Assembly: GCA_029007035.1 (NCBI GenBank)
Contig: JAQXHC010000022.1
Location: 1 to 47,053 of the forward strand
DNA from: Oscillospiraceae bacterium
GTDB lineage: Bacteria; Bacillota; Clostridia; Oscillospirales; Ruminococcaceae
Length of the DNA stretch: 47,053 nucleotides
Reading direction: 5' to 3'
Shown here: one piece after another, positions 1-8,811 of the stretch
Numbering within the stretch: the first letter of the stretch is position 1
Layout: every line of letters starts with the position of its first letter
The notes under the pieces: generated by a model
Seen by the model: only the letters and a program-made list of their open reading frames with translations
Told to the model about the DNA's origin: nothing
Database searches by the model: none
Made by a program: the position numbers and the translations under genes

Positions 1-94
1 CACACCCGTTCCCTTTCCGAACACGGAAGTTAAGCTCATCTGCGATGAAGATACTTGGCTGGCGACGGCCCGGGAAATTATTTCAATGCCGACT
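1..94 (+). rRNA. rrf: 5S ribosomal RNA, 3' part (5' end outside window)
   Basis: The opening bases contain the conserved 5S core around CCGAACACGGAAGTTAAGC, followed by the ACTTGGCTGGCGACGGCC block typical of Firmicute 5S rRNA. The first 20 or so bases of the gene lie before the window. The exact 3' end is uncertain by a few bases. It is followed at once by an intrinsic terminator, so it is probably the last gene of a ribosomal RNA operon entering from the left. Confidence 0.9.
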
Positions 95-103
95 CTCTTT
101 TTA

Positions 104-137
104 GTCTCTTACTTTTTTGTAAGAGACTTTTTTGTTT
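104..137 (+). terminator. Terminator of the rRNA operon
   Basis: GTCTCTTAC (104-112) and GTAAGAGAC (119-127) form a perfect 9 bp stem with a six-T loop, followed by a run of T residues. It lies about 10 bases after the end of 5S rRNA. Confidence 0.92.
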
Positions 138-198
138 TATAATTATATCAGTAGATATATTCATAATTACTCAATTTCAACGATGATGCTCTAAACGT

Positions 199-579
199 TT
201 ATCGTGATACATTGTTTTGTTTTTTAGCGGAGATTATATTGTAGCTCATGGAAAGCAGCCCAAAAACATCGTTTTCCTCAACTGTTCCGTCAAGCAAAAC
301 TGTGACCCACGTCCTTTTATTCATGTGATATGCCGGGAAAATTCCTTTTTTCATTAGCAGCGATCCGGTCATCAGGGGATCTGTTTTGACGTTTAATATC
401 CATACAGTATCATCACCCGGAAGTCCGAGTCTGTTGCGGCGTACAGACATTACCAGCCCGTACCACTTACGATTTCCTCTATGACGCAGAACTGCAGCGT
501 CCGGAGTGCTTTTCCACAGATACTCCGGTTCTGTTCCGTATTCTTTTTTTGCCCATTCAAATATTTTTTCTTTATTCAT
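199..579 (-). CDS. MmcQ/YjbR family protein
   Basis: The 126 residue product resembles the MmcQ/YjbR (CyaY-like fold) family: it begins MNKEKIFEWAKKEYGTEPEY and has the typical pattern of a conserved WKSTPDAAVLRH segment, a K-W-Y-GLVM strand and a C-terminal acidic turn. The family has a double-wing fold; its molecular job is poorly known. An upstream in-frame ATG at 600 is possible, but GGAGG lies 8 bases before the ATG at 579 and the predicted -10 box ends only a base or two upstream of 600, so 579 is preferred. It stands alone, opposite in direction to the rRNA operon and rpsL. Confidence 0.75.
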   Translation of the reverse strand: MNKEKIFEWAKKEYGTEPEYLWKSTPDAAVLRHRGNRKWYGLVMSVRRNRLGLPGDDTVWILNVKTDPLMTGSLLMKKGIFPAYHMNKRTWVTVLLDGTVEENDVFGLLSMSYNIISAKKQNNVSR

Positions 580-601
580 AAATTTGCCCTCCGTATTCAT
601 A

Positions 602-630
602 ATTATATCACATCACTCCTATAATTACAA
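602..630 (-). promoter_or_regulatory. Promoter of the MmcQ/YjbR gene
   Basis: On the minus strand TTGTAA (630-625), a 17 bp spacer and TATAAT (607-602) form a sigma-A promoter with an upstream TGTGA extension of the -10 box. The start of transcription would be near 595, between the two candidate ATG codons, which supports the start at 579. Confidence 0.6.
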
Positions 631-677
631 GAAATGCTGAAGAAATTCAGCTGTATACGAAAAAAATCAAAAAACAC

Positions 678-706
678 TTGACAAACGTGGATTTATACGG
701 TATAAT
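678..706 (+). promoter_or_regulatory. Promoter of the rpsL-rpsG-fusA operon
   Basis: TTGACA (678-683) and TATAAT (701-706) with exactly 17 bp between them make a perfect consensus sigma-A promoter 53 bases before rpsL. This fits the high output expected of a ribosomal operon. Confidence 0.92.
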
Positions 707-758
707 AAACAGGTATGCTGAATTCAGTATGCCAATATTTGAGAAAAGGAGGAAAATT

Positions 759-1175
759 ATGCCTACATTTAACCAGTTGGTACGTAAGGGTAGAAAGGAT
801 TTGGAGGTTAAGTCTACAGCTCCTGCTCTTCAGAAGGGATACAACGCTAAGAAGAAGTGCCAGATAGACCTCAGCTCTCCTCAGAAGAGAGGCGTCTGCA
901 CAGCTGTAAGAACTGCTACACCTAAGAAGCCTAACTCGGCTATGAGAAAAATCGCAAGAGTTAAGCTCACAAACGGATACGAGGTTACTTCCTATATCCC
1001 TGGCATCGGTCATAACCTTCAGGAACACAGCGTTGTTCTTATCAGAGGCGGACGTGTAAAGGATCTCCCTGGTGTGCGTTACCACATCATCAGAGGAACT
1101 CTTGACGCTCAGGGCGTTGCAGGAAGACTTCAGGCACGTTCAAAGTACGGTGCAAAGAGACCTAAGGCTAAGTAA
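759..1175 (+). CDS. rpsL: 30S ribosomal protein S12
   Basis: S12 sits in the decoding centre of the 30S subunit and helps control accuracy. The 138 residue sequence shows the hallmark [11 protein letters not shown] (residues 54-64) and [14 protein letters not shown] (97-109). The lysines linked to streptomycin resistance (E. coli K42/K43 and K87 equivalents, here K56/K57 and K101) are wild type. The length is normal for Firmicutes, which carry a longer N-terminal loop than E. coli. A start at 678 would lie inside the promoter; the ATG at 759 has AAGGAGG 6 bases upstream and gives the standard MPTFNQL start. First gene of the str-type operon. Confidence 0.98.
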   Translation: MPTFNQLVRKGRKDLEVKSTAPALQKGYNAKKKCQIDLSSPQKRGVCTAVRTATPKKPNSAMRKIARVKLTNGYEVTSYIPGIGHNLQEHSVVLIRGGRVKDLPGVRYHIIRGTLDAQGVAGRLQARSKYGAKRPKAK

Positions 1176-1208
1176 GCCGAAAATTATTTCAAAATAGGAT
1201 AACTACTG

Positions 1209-1313
1209 CCACATGATTGATGTGGAGATTTATATATATTAAATCCTCTGCATTGGTCTTGACGGGTTGAACGGGTGAAGATACGTCGGAATCCCGACAG
1301 TAATCCGTTCAGT
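1209..1313 (+). promoter_or_regulatory. Structured rpsG leader resembling 16S rRNA helix 43 (candidate S7 autoregulatory site)
   Basis: The 185 base rpsL-rpsG gap is rich in stems: CCACAT/ATGTGG (1209-1225), GATTTA/TAAATC (1227-1245), and a two-tier element with outer stem GAACGG/CCGTTC (1269-1274 with 1305-1310, extendable by A-U and G-U pairs) around inner hairpin GTCGG-AATC-CCGAC (1285-1298). The segment GAAG...GTCGGAATC...AGTAATC...TCAG closely follows the order of conserved blocks in 16S rRNA around helix 43, part of the S7 binding site. In E. coli S7 is known to repress its operon by binding the S12-S7 gap. The assignment to S7 here is inference by sequence likeness and position. Confidence 0.6.
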
Positions 1314-1360
1314 ACGAGTACCTATGAATTCATGAATTTATGTGAAGGAGGGAAGCGAAA

Positions 1361-1831
1361 ATGCCAAGAAGAGGTAAAATCGCAAAGCGTGATGTACTGC
1401 AGGATCCTGTTTACAATTCCAAGCTTGTTACACGTCTTATCAATAACATAATGCTTGATGGTAAAAAGGGTGTTGCTCAGAAGATTGTTTACGACGCATT
1501 TGACATCGTAGCTGAAAAGACAGGTAAGGATGCTCTTGAGGTGTTCCAGGAGGCTATGGAAAACATTATGCCTGAGCTTGAGGTTAAGGCTCGCCGTCTC
1601 GGCGGTGCGACCTACCAGGTTCCTATGGAGGTTAGACCCGAGAGACGTCAGACACTCGGTCTCAGATGGATTACTAAGTATTCCAGAGAGAGAAACGAGA
1701 AAACCATGAAGGAAAGACTTGCAGGTGAAATCCTTGACGCTCTTAACGGTACAGGCGGTGCCTGCAAGAAGCGTGACGATACACACAAGATGGCAGAGGC
1801 AAACAAGGCATTTGCTCACTACCGCTGGTAA
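1361..1831 (+). CDS. rpsG: 30S ribosomal protein S7
   Basis: S7 is the primary binding protein that starts assembly of the 30S head by binding the 3' domain of 16S rRNA. The 156 residue product starts [12 protein letters not shown] and contains the family blocks [15 protein letters not shown] and [16 protein letters not shown], with the C-terminal FAHYRW end. Length is standard. GAAGGAGG lies just upstream. It is preceded by a 185 base structured leader and followed 36 bases later by fusA, so it is part of the rpsL-rpsG-fusA transcript and is the likely feedback regulator. Confidence 0.98.
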   Translation: MPRRGKIAKRDVLQDPVYNSKLVTRLINNIMLDGKKGVAQKIVYDAFDIVAEKTGKDALEVFQEAMENIMPELEVKARRLGGATYQVPMEVRPERRQTLGLRWITKYSRERNEKTMKERLAGEILDALNGTGGACKKRDDTHKMAEANKAFAHYRW

Positions 1832-1867
1832 TTGTATCGGGCTTCTCACTACTAAAGGAGGAATATT

Positions 1868-3952
1868 ATGTCAAGAGATTGTACACTTGAAAATACAAGA
1901 AATATCGGCATAATGGCCCACATCGACGCAGGTAAGACCACCACTACAGAGCGTATCCTTTTCTATACCGGTGTTAACCACAAAATCGGTGAGACTCACG
2001 AGGGTTCCGCTACTATGGACTGGATGGAGCAGGAGCAGGAAAGAGGTATTACAATCACTTCCGCTGCTACTACTTGCTACTGGGCAGGTCACAGACTTAA
2101 TATCATCGACACCCCCGGACACGTTGACTTTACCGTTGAGGTTGAGCGCTCGCTTCGAGTTCTCGACGGCTCGGTAACCGTTCTCTGTGCAAAGGGCGGC
2201 GTTGAGCCTCAGTCTGAAACCGTTTGGAGACAGGCCGATAACTATAAGGTACCGAGAATGGCTTATGTAAATAAGATGGACATTATGGGTGCCGATTTCT
2301 ATCATGTTGTTGACATGATGAAGGACAGATTAAAATGTAATGCCGTTCCGATTCAGCTTCCTATCGGTGCTGAGGACGATTTCAGAGGAATCATCGACCT
2401 CGTTGAAATGAAGGCTTACATCTATTATGATGATCTCGGAAAGGATATCCGCGTTGAGGATATTCCCGAGGATATGATGGATAAGGCTCAGCAGTATCAC
2501 GACGAAATGGTTGAGCATGTTGCAGAGCAGGATGAGGCTCTTATGGAAAAATACTTCGAGGAGGGAACTCTCTCTATCGAAGAAATCAAGAGCTGTATCA
2601 GAAAGGCTACCATTGCAAACCACATGGTACCTGTAACCTGCGGAACATCATACAAGAACAAGGGCGTTCAGAAGCTGCTTGACGCCATTATCGACTATAT
2701 GCCGTCACCGTTGGACGTTCCGGCTATCAAGGGCGTTAACCCCGATACCGACGAGGAAGAGGAAAGACCTTCTTCCGACAACGAGCCGTTCTCAGCTCTC
2801 GCATTCAAGATCGCTACCGATCCCTTTGTTGGTAAGCTTGCATTCTTCAGAGTTTACTCAGGAGTTGTAAATCAGGGCGATACAGTTCTCAATGCAACAA
2901 AGGACACAAGAGAGAGATTCGGACGTATAGTTCAGATGCACGCTAACCACAGAAAGGATCTCGAGACTGTTTACTCCGGCGATATTGCTGCTGCAGTAGG
3001 TCTCAAGAACACCACAACCGGTGATACTCTCTGTGATGAAAAGCACCCGATTATTCTTGAATCCATGGAATTCCCGGAGCCTGTTATCCAGCTCGCTATC
3101 GAGCCTAAGACAAAGGCAGGTCAGGAAAAAATGGGTATCGCGCTTGCTAAGCTTGCCGAGGAAGATCCGACCTTCAAGACCTGGACAGATCAGGAAACAG
3201 GTCAGACCATTATCGCAGGTATGGGTGAGCTTCACCTCGATATCATTGTAGACAGACTTCTCCGTGAGTTCAAGGTTGAGGCTAATGTCGGCGCTCCTCA
3301 GGTTGCCTATAAGGAAACAATCAAGGGCGAAGCAGACATCGATTACAAATACAAGAAGCAGTCCGGTGGTTCGGGTCAGTACGGACACGTTAAGATCCGT
3401 GTTACTCCAAACGAATCGGGCAAGGGTTACGAGTTCAAGAACTCCGTTGTCGGCGGTGCTATTCCCAAGGAATATATCCCTGCTGTTGACAAGGGTATTC
3501 AGGGCGCTACCAAGGCAGGTATCCTCGCAGGTTACGAGGTTGTTGATGTCAAGGTTGAGCTTTACGACGGTTCTTATCACGAAGTTGACTCTTCGGAAAT
3601 GGCATTCCAGATTGCCGGTTCTATCGCTTTCAAGGAAGCTATGAAGCAGGCTACACCTATTCTTATGGAACCAATTATGAAGGTTTCGGTAATCGTTCCC
3701 GACGACTATACCGGTACTGTTATCGGTGACCTCAGCTCACGCCGCGGTCAGATTCAGGGACAGGAATCAAGAACAGGCTCTGTTCAGGTTGATGCTCTCG
3801 TTCCGCTTTCAGAAATGTTCGGTTATACAAGTGATCTTCGTTCAAATACTCAGGGACGCGGTCAGTATACAATGGAGCCTCACAGCTACCAGGAAGTACC
3901 GAAGAATATTGCTGAAAAGATCATGACAACCCGCAGCAAGAACAAGGACTGA
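1868..3952 (+). CDS. fusA: Translation elongation factor G
   Basis: EF-G is the GTPase that drives ribosomal translocation after peptide bond formation and helps recycle ribosomes. The 694 residue protein has the GTPase motifs in order: AHIDAGKTT (17-25), RGITI (59-63), DTPGH (81-85) and NKMD (135-138), followed by domains II to V, including the RGQIQGQE loop near the C-terminus. Length matches the family. AAAGGAGG precedes the ATG. It is the third gene of the operon with rpsL and rpsG. No terminator is evident after it before the tuf promoter. Confidence 0.98.
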   Translation: MSRDCTLENTRNIGIMAHIDAGKTTTTERILFYTGVNHKIGETHEGSATMDWMEQEQERGITITSAATTCYWAGHRLNIIDTPGHVDFTVEVERSLRVLDGSVTVLCAKGGVEPQSETVWRQADNYKVPRMAYVNKMDIMGADFYHVVDMMKDRLKCNAVPIQLPIGAEDDFRGIIDLVEMKAYIYYDDLGKDIRVEDIPEDMMDKAQQYHDEMVEHVAEQDEALMEKYFEEGTLSIEEIKSCIRKATIANHMVPVTCGTSYKNKGVQKLLDAIIDYMPSPLDVPAIKGVNPDTDEEEERPSSDNEPFSALAFKIATDPFVGKLAFFRVYSGVVNQGDTVLNATKDTRERFGRIVQMHANHRKDLETVYSGDIAAAVGLKNTTTGDTLCDEKHPIILESMEFPEPVIQLAIEPKTKAGQEKMGIALAKLAEEDPTFKTWTDQETGQTIIAGMGELHLDIIVDRLLREFKVEANVGAPQVAYKETIKGEADIDYKYKKQSGGSGQYGHVKIRVTPNESGKGYEFKNSVVGGAIPKEYIPAVDKGIQGATKAGILAGYEVVDVKVELYDGSYHEVDSSEMAFQIAGSIAFKEAMKQATPILMEPIMKVSVIVPDDYTGTVIGDLSSRRGQIQGQESRTGSVQVDALVPLSEMFGYTSDLRSNTQGRGQYTMEPHSYQEVPKNIAEKIMTTRSKNKD

Positions 3953-4023
3953 TCAGGACATACGGCTGATCGGCTTCTTAAAATAAAATCTCGTGTTTAA
4001 CCGGAAAAAATTCCGGAAAACAC

Positions 4024-4052
4024 TTGAATTATTCAAATAAATCTGTTATAAT
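4024..4052 (+). promoter_or_regulatory. Promoter of tuf
   Basis: TTGAAT (4024-4029), a 17 bp spacer and a perfect TATAAT (4047-4052) lie 46 bases before the tuf start. This gives EF-Tu its own promoter in addition to read-through from fusA, in line with its high cellular demand. Confidence 0.8.
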
Positions 4053-4097
4053 AATTATACGGATTTCTTAATGCTAATTATAAGGAGGAAATTTCCA

Positions 4098-5297
4098 ATG
4101 GCAAAGGCTAAATTTGAAAGAAACAAACCCCATGTAAACATTGGTACAATCGGACACGTTGACCATGGTAAGACAACTCTTACTGCAGCCATCACAAAGA
4201 CTCTCGCTATGAAGGGTCAGGCTCAGTATGAGGCTTACGACATGATTGATAAGGCTCCCGAGGAGAGAGAGCGTGGTATCACAATCAATACCGCTCACGT
4301 TGAGTATGAGACTGACAAGCGTCACTATGCTCACGTTGACTGCCCTGGTCACGCTGACTATGTAAAGAACATGATCACAGGTGCAGCTCAGATGGATGGT
4401 GCTATCCTCGTTGTAGCTGCTTCCGATGGTCCTATGGCTCAGACAAGAGAGCACATCCTTCTTGCTCGTCAGGTTGGCGTTCCTGCAATCGTTGTATTCA
4501 TGAACAAGGCTGATCAGGTTGACGATGAAGAGCTTCTCGAACTCGTTGAGATGGATATCAGAGATCTTCTCTCATCTTACGATTTCCCCGGCGATGATAC
4601 TCCTATCATCAAGGGCTCTGCTCTTGCAGCTCTTAATGCTCCCGATGATCTCAGCGATCCTGCTTATGCTCCTATTCTCGAACTCATGGATGCTGTTGAT
4701 GAGTATATCCCCAGCCCTGAGCGTGACGATGCTAAGCCGTTCCTTATGCCTATCGAGGATACTATGACCATTTCCGGCCGTGGTACTGTTGTTACCGGCA
4801 GAGTTGAAAGAGGAAAGCTCAATGTTAACGAGCCAGTTGAAATCGTTGGTCTTTCTGACGAAAAGCTCAACACTGTTGTTACAGGTCTTGAGATGTTCCG
4901 TAAGACTCTTGATTTCTGCGAAGCAGGCGATAACGTAGGTGCTCTTCTCCGTGGTATCACAAGAGATCAGGTTGAAAGAGGACAGGTTCTTTGCAAGCCC
5001 GGTTCAATTCACCCCCACACTAAGTTTGCTGGTCAGGTTTACGTTCTGAAGAAGGAAGAAGGCGGCCGTCATACTCCGTTCTTCAATAACTACAGACCTC
5101 AGTTCTATTTCAGAACAACTGACGTTACCGGTGTTGTTTCACTTCCTGCTGATAAGGAAATGTGCATGCCTGGTGATAACGTAGCTATGGATGTTGAGCT
5201 TATCACTCCTATCGCTATCGAGGAAGGCCTTCGTTTTGCTATCCGTGAGGGCGGCAGAACTGTTGGTTCAGGCGTTGTTACTAAGATTAACGAATAA
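4098..5297 (+). CDS. tuf: Translation elongation factor Tu
   Basis: EF-Tu carries aminoacyl-tRNA to the ribosomal A site with GTP hydrolysis. The 399 residue sequence has GHVDHGKT (19-26), RGITI (59-63), DCPGH (81-85) and NKAD (136-139), then the two beta-barrel domains with [13 protein letters not shown] and the C-terminal GRTVGSGVV. The ATG at 4098 has TAAGGAGG at good spacing and gives the usual [14 protein letters not shown] start; the upstream ATG at 4071 lacks one. A strong terminator follows. Confidence 0.98.
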   Translation: MAKAKFERNKPHVNIGTIGHVDHGKTTLTAAITKTLAMKGQAQYEAYDMIDKAPEERERGITINTAHVEYETDKRHYAHVDCPGHADYVKNMITGAAQMDGAILVVAASDGPMAQTREHILLARQVGVPAIVVFMNKADQVDDEELLELVEMDIRDLLSSYDFPGDDTPIIKGSALAALNAPDDLSDPAYAPILELMDAVDEYIPSPERDDAKPFLMPIEDTMTISGRGTVVTGRVERGKLNVNEPVEIVGLSDEKLNTVVTGLEMFRKTLDFCEAGDNVGALLRGITRDQVERGQVLCKPGSIHPHTKFAGQVYVLKKEEGGRHTPFFNNYRPQFYFRTTDVTGVVSLPADKEMCMPGDNVAMDVELITPIAIEEGLRFAIREGGRTVGSGVVTKINE

Positions 5298-5316
5298 TTA
5301 GTCTTATAATGAAATT

Positions 5317-5346
5317 AAAAGGTGCGCTTTATGCGCACCTTTTTTA
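5317..5346 (+). terminator. Terminator of tuf
   Basis: GGTGCGC (5321-5327) and GCGCACC (5333-5339) pair around a 5 base loop, flanked by AAAA before and a T run after. It closes the rpsL-rpsG-fusA-tuf unit. Confidence 0.93.
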
Positions 5347-5426
5347 TGTATGAAAATCTATGACAAACGGAAGTATTGATAATACTCATTTTATTTTGAA
5401 AATATTCCGAAGAATGCAGCATATAA

Positions 5427-5460
5427 ATAAAAAAGACTGTACCCGAAAGTACAGTCTTTT
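5427..5460 (-). terminator. Terminator of rplJ-rplL
   Basis: On the minus strand AAAAGACTGTAC and its exact complement form a 12 bp stem (5431-5442 with 5449-5460) around a 6 base loop, followed by a run of T residues. It lies 16 bases past the rplL stop. Confidence 0.93.
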
Positions 5461-5476
5461 GAAACCAAAGGTATAA

Positions 5477-5848
5477 TTACTTGATTTCGATTGTAGCGCC
5501 GGCAGCCTCGAACTTCTCCTTGAGTTCGTTAGCCTCTGCCTCAGAAACGCCTTCCTTGATAGCCTTAGGAGCTGATTCAACAACTTCCTTAGCTTCCTTA
5601 AGACCGAGACCGAGAGCTTCCTTAGCGCACTTGATAACAGCCATCTTAGCGTCACCGAATGAAGCAAGGATAACGTCGAACTCTGTCTTAGCAGCTTCAG
5701 CAGCGCCTGCGCCGCCTGCAGCAGGAGCAGCAGCTACAACAGCTGATACGCCGTACTTTTCCTGGATTCCCTCAACGAGCTCAGCAAGCTCAAGAACGGA
5801 AAGAACGTCAATCTGGTCTAATATAGCAGTAATTTTTTCAGATGCCAT
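5477..5848 (-). CDS. rplL: 50S ribosomal protein L7/L12
   Basis: L7/L12 forms the flexible stalk of the large subunit and recruits translation GTPases such as EF-G and EF-Tu. The 123 residue product has the N-terminal dimer/L10-binding helix pair (about residues 1-33), an Ala/Gly-rich hinge (about 35-55), and the C-terminal domain ending in AAGATIEIK with the conserved [18 protein letters not shown] helix. It lies 81 bases downstream of rplJ on the same strand and shares its leader control. AAGGAG is upstream of the ATG. Confidence 0.97.
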   Translation of the reverse strand: MASEKITAILDQIDVLSVLELAELVEGIQEKYGVSAVVAAAPAAGGAGAAEAAKTEFDVILASFGDAKMAVIKCAKEALGLGLKEAKEVVESAPKAIKEGVSEAEANELKEKFEAAGATIEIK

Positions 5849-5929
5849 GATAATAATCTCCTTTTTAATTAGTAATTTTTGCCTGTATTACGGCAATTTT
5901 AAGCTGACAAAATAGAAAGACAGGTGAAA

Positions 5930-6442
5930 TCAGGCAGCTTCCTCTGATTTCTTGTCTGCGAGTGCCTGGAGAGTTGCAGCGAGCTTCTGAAGCGGACCCT
6001 GGAGAGAGCCAACCAGCTGAGCAAGCAGAACGTCCTTTGAAGGAATCTTGGAAAGAGCAACAACTCCTGCCTGGTCGTAAACCACGCCCTCAACGTAACC
6101 ACCCTTGAGGTTGAACTTTTCGTCGCCTGCTTTCTCAGCGAATTTACCGAGAATTCTTGCGGGAGCAGTCTGGTCGTCGTTTGAAAGAGCGATAGCAGTT
6201 GTACCGTTAAGAGCCTCATCGAAGCCCTCGATACCGCAGTTCTTGAAAGCGCGTGAAAGCATTGTATTCTTCTCTACGAAGTAGTTAACGCCTGCCTCAC
6301 GAAGTTCTTTTCTGAGCTTGGTGTCCTCTTCAACAGTGATACCCTTGTAATCAACGAGCACGCCGGAAACGGAAGCCTTGATGAGGTCAGTAAGCTGTTC
6401 AACCTTAGCCTTCTTAGCTTCAAGTACCTTTTCACTTGGCAT
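5930..6442 (-). CDS. rplJ: 50S ribosomal protein L10
   Basis: L10 anchors L7/L12 dimers to the 23S rRNA stalk base and represses its own operon by binding the leader. The 170 residue protein begins MPSEKVLEAKKAKVEQLTDL and shows the family block VLVDYKGITVEEDTKLRKELREAGV, with an Ala-rich helical C-terminus that holds L7/L12. Length is normal. It is preceded by a long leader with an attenuator and a perfect promoter. The rplK and rplA genes that usually lie upstream are not adjacent; a different region follows instead. Confidence 0.97.
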   Translation of the reverse strand: MPSEKVLEAKKAKVEQLTDLIKASVSGVLVDYKGITVEEDTKLRKELREAGVNYFVEKNTMLSRAFKNCGIEGFDEALNGTTAIALSNDDQTAPARILGKFAEKAGDEKFNLKGGYVEGVVYDQAGVVALSKIPSKDVLLAQLVGSLQGPLQKLAATLQALADKKSEEAA

Positions 6443-6623
6443 TGTGTATTCACCTCCGAATATAATCTATCGTATCCGAAGAGCAATAAAAAAACCTTCC
6501 CCGACAGCACGGGAAAGACAATAGTAGTTTATAATAAACTGATTGCAATTCCTCGGCGGGTCTTATGGATTTCTCCTGCCTGCTGTCTTTAGAATACGAT
6601 ATGTATTGCGATTTCTCACAACG
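6443..6623 (-). ncRNA. L10 leader of rplJ-rplL
   Basis: The 180 base leader on the minus strand has the hallmarks of the bacterial L10 leader: a AGACAGCAGGCAGG arm, a long imperfect helix and the conserved CCGCCGAGGAATTGCA segment (about 6541-6592), the region bound by L10 with L7/L12. It ends in an attenuator hairpin before rplJ. When L10 is in excess the leader is expected to switch to the terminated form. The family match is from memory of the consensus. Confidence 0.8.
6488..6518 (-). terminator. Attenuator in the L10 leader
   Basis: On the minus strand CTTTCCCG (6517-6510) pairs with CGGGGAAG (6503-6496) around a 6 base loop, followed by seven T residues (6494-6488). It lies within the leader, 46 bases before rplJ, so it must be regulated rather than constitutive. 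Confidence 0.8.
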
Positions 6624-6629
6624 ATAAAT

Positions 6630-6658
6630 ATTATATCACATAATCCAAAGTATGTCAA
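6630..6658 (-). promoter_or_regulatory. Promoter of rplJ-rplL
   Basis: On the minus strand TTGACA (6658-6653), 17 bp and TATAAT (6635-6630) form a perfect promoter with a TGTGA extension before the -10 box. Transcription would start near 6623. Confidence 0.93.
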
Positions 6659-6701
6659 GGATTTTTTCGGAAATTTTTTGGATTTTATTTTGATATATTA
6701 A

Positions 6702-6730
6702 TTGACTTTGTGTACTCGAAATGATAGAAT
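6702..6730 (+). promoter_or_regulatory. Promoter of the 95 residue orphan gene
   Basis: TTGACT (6702-6707), a 17 bp spacer and TAGAAT (6725-6730) form a good sigma-A promoter 70 bases before the gene. It is back to back with the rplJ promoter. Confidence 0.65.
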
Positions 6731-6799
6731 TATATTAGAATAAACTTGCATTTTTTTGAGTTAGTGTATTAAATTGTAATTTATTGAGGCAATATTATA

Positions 6800-7087
6800 A
6801 TGAATATTAATTTTCCATTTGAAGATAGTCCAAACACAGCTTGCATTACCTGTTGTCACGTTCTAAATGGAAATAAACCAATATTATATGTTTCTCATGA
6901 TGAAGATGGTTGTTGGCAATTTCTTTGTGGCGGACAGCATATAGAGAATGATGCAAGAATAGTATCTTTAGCTGATATTTTAGATATAGATGCAGCGATG
7001 ATTGATTTAGCACAATTAGATTATGGAGAATATGCAGAAGCTGAAGATGAAACGAGTGACTGGATAGTAAAAAGAAAAAGCAAGTAA
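6800..7087 (+). CDS. Small protein of unknown function (immunity-protein-like)
   Basis: The 95 residue product starts MNINFPFEDSPNTACITCC and contains HDEDGCWQFLCGG, then an acidic C-terminal half. The pattern of a CxTCxHVL-type start, a HDEDG-WQFLCGG core and a LADLDYGEYAE-type end is one I associate with a small stand-alone Firmicute family often found among toxin-immunity or DUF2185-like genes, but I cannot name the family firmly. It has no signal peptide or membrane helix, so it is probably cytoplasmic. The ribosome site is weak (GAGG, 10 bases upstream). Its codons are clearly more AT-rich than those of the ribosomal neighbours, which hints at later arrival. No toxin gene is next to it. 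Confidence 0.6.
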   Translation: MNINFPFEDSPNTACITCCHVLNGNKPILYVSHDEDGCWQFLCGGQHIENDARIVSLADILDIDAAMIDLAQLDYGEYAEAEDETSDWIVKRKSK

Positions 7088-7142
7088 ATCCTGATTTACA
7101 TAAGACATATAAAACTTAATTCAGAGAAAAGGGTGAGTATTT

Positions 7143-8654
7143 ATGAAGCGATTTCTGGCTTTGACATTCGCGGCAGTAATGCTGCTTTCTGGCTGCGGGA
7201 AAAATAATTGCGGAGATGATGATGCAGATGAAAAGTCTGACTCTGCGTCGGTTTCAGAGGACGGAGATGATAACGAAAGACCGGATAAAGACGTCGATGA
7301 TGAAAGTTCAGATAATGACGGCGAAAGCAAATCACGGGATTTCGACGAGGTTCGTATGCGGAGATGCAGATATACAATTGAAGCCGCCGAAAAACCTGAG
7401 GTAATTGCTGTCGAACTGAGCGGAAGCTGTACCGGATCTGAAATTCACGAGACGAATTTTAAGAATCTCTATGGTGTAAATGTGCTTCACAGCGGTGTTG
7501 TAGGACTTGTAGGTGCGCCGGTCGAGACTGATTTTTCACCGGAAATTGAAGATGCAAGACTGACATTTTATTACGTTCCGGAAGAACTTCGTGGAATTCC
7601 CGAGACAAATCTGATAGGACTTCATTACAATGACGAGCAGAGCTGTTACGACGAGATAATGAACGTTGTACTTGACACTGAAAACTGTACTGTTTCAATG
7701 AATATTGAGGAGAACGGAGTTTATATGCTTGCCGATGCCTTTCAGTGGCTTGGCTGCTGGGGATTTGACGTTTCAGAGTATGCTTATGACGCAAATCCTG
7801 CAAACTATACTTCCGACTGGGAGCGGGAATGCGATACAGGCAGTATCATGGCGCTTGCCGACAAGGAATGGGCGGCTGAGAACGGACCTTATTTTGCTGT
7901 TTCGACTCCCGCAGAACTTGCAGGCGCAGTTTATTATGTCAATGCCCTGGCGAACGGAAGCGAATATGTTAAGATAAAGCTTCTGAATGATATAGATCTG
8001 AGCGGTTATGACTGGAAGCCTATGGGCTGGTATAATGGCTCGTCTCACGCGTTTAACGGTGAAATCGATGGCGGAGGACATACGATCAGCAATATGACAA
8101 TTGACTGTGCAGGCGAGTCGGATATCGGCTTTATCGGCTACGGCACGGGTGTGTCGGTTCGCAATCTGAATATGGTAAACGCTGATGTTTCGGGACAGAT
8201 ACGCGTCGGAATTCTCGGCGGAGAGCTTTACATGAACGAAGTCTGGGAAAACATAACCGTCAGCGGCAGGATTACGGCAGGCAGCACAATAGACTGCGGA
8301 GCGATTGTCGGCAGAGAGTCAGGTATCAACTTCAAAAACAGCTCCTTCGATGTAACCGTGAACGGAGAGCCGTTTGAGTATTTCAGCTATAGGCAGAAGA
8401 AGATTGCCGAAACAGAGGTCGTTGAGGCATTTACTCTCACGCAGAACGAGGACGGAAGCATTACAAGAGATGATGTTGAAGGATATTGGAACATCGGCTG
8501 GTATATTCTCAGGGACGGAGATCTGATACTCCACAGAAGTGCGGACGATGAGCTGACTCTGCCTGCGGAATACTGCGGCAGAGGAGATACGATCTATCTG
8601 ACCGCCTACATTGACGGAGAGTATATCCGGGTCAGCAATATTATTACACGCTGA
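7143..8654 (+). CDS. Acidic lipoprotein with GLUG-like beta-helix region
   Basis: The 503 residue product has a lipoprotein signal peptide with lipobox LSGC (Cys18), so it should be anchored on the outer face of the membrane. Residues 19-70 are a low-complexity Asp/Glu/Ser spacer. The middle (about 75-195) is a beta-rich domain I do not recognise. The C-terminal half contains short Gly-rich repeats such as GEIDGGGHTISNMTI, GFIGYGTGVSVRNLNMVNADVSG and VGILGG, which recall the GLUG/parallel beta-helix repeats of cell surface proteins. Ligand and function are unknown; cell surface binding is the simplest guess. GAGAAAAGGGTGAG precedes the ATG. It is not evidently co-regulated with rpoB, which has its own promoter. 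Confidence 0.75.
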   Translation: MKRFLALTFAAVMLLSGCGKNNCGDDDADEKSDSASVSEDGDDNERPDKDVDDESSDNDGESKSRDFDEVRMRRCRYTIEAAEKPEVIAVELSGSCTGSEIHETNFKNLYGVNVLHSGVVGLVGAPVETDFSPEIEDARLTFYYVPEELRGIPETNLIGLHYNDEQSCYDEIMNVVLDTENCTVSMNIEENGVYMLADAFQWLGCWGFDVSEYAYDANPANYTSDWERECDTGSIMALADKEWAAENGPYFAVSTPAELAGAVYYVNALANGSEYVKIKLLNDIDLSGYDWKPMGWYNGSSHAFNGEIDGGGHTISNMTIDCAGESDIGFIGYGTGVSVRNLNMVNADVSGQIRVGILGGELYMNEVWENITVSGRITAGSTIDCGAIVGRESGINFKNSSFDVTVNGEPFEYFSYRQKKIAETEVVEAFTLTQNEDGSITRDDVEGYWNIGWYILRDGDLILHRSADDELTLPAEYCGRGDTIYLTAYIDGEYIRVSNIITR

Positions 8655-8752
8655 AAAATCCCCGGATAATATCATGCGGTGCCTGTGAGATTTTGTTTTT
8701 TACAGTTCAGGCATATTAAAATAGCCGCGGACATGACTTGTGATAAACGTGA

Positions 8753-8790
8753 AAAAAATGACCCTGTTCGTACTTGAATAGGGTCATTTT
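8753..8790 (-). terminator. Bidirectional terminator between the lipoprotein gene and rpoB
   Basis: TGACCCT (8759-8765) and AGGGTCA (8780-8786) form a 7-8 bp stem around a 14 base loop. The T run is longer on the minus strand (seven) than on the plus strand (four), so it suits a minus strand transcript at least as well as the lipoprotein mRNA. Confidence 0.7.
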
Positions 8791-8811
8791 GCTAAAATTT
8801 CCTTTGAGCTA

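Noticed and set aside
678..758. N-terminal extension of rpsL from 678
   Set aside because: It would start inside the -35 box of the rpsL promoter, and the ATG at 759 has the proper ribosome site and standard S12 start.
2858..3580. 240 residue minus strand reading frame opposite fusA
   Set aside because: It lies fully inside fusA, has no ribosome site and its residues look like a shadow of the coding strand. The same holds for the long minus strand frames opposite rpoB, rpoC and ftsK.
6690..8810. The orphan gene and lipoprotein as a mobile element
   Set aside because: No transposase, integrase, direct repeats or terminal inverted repeats were found around the region.
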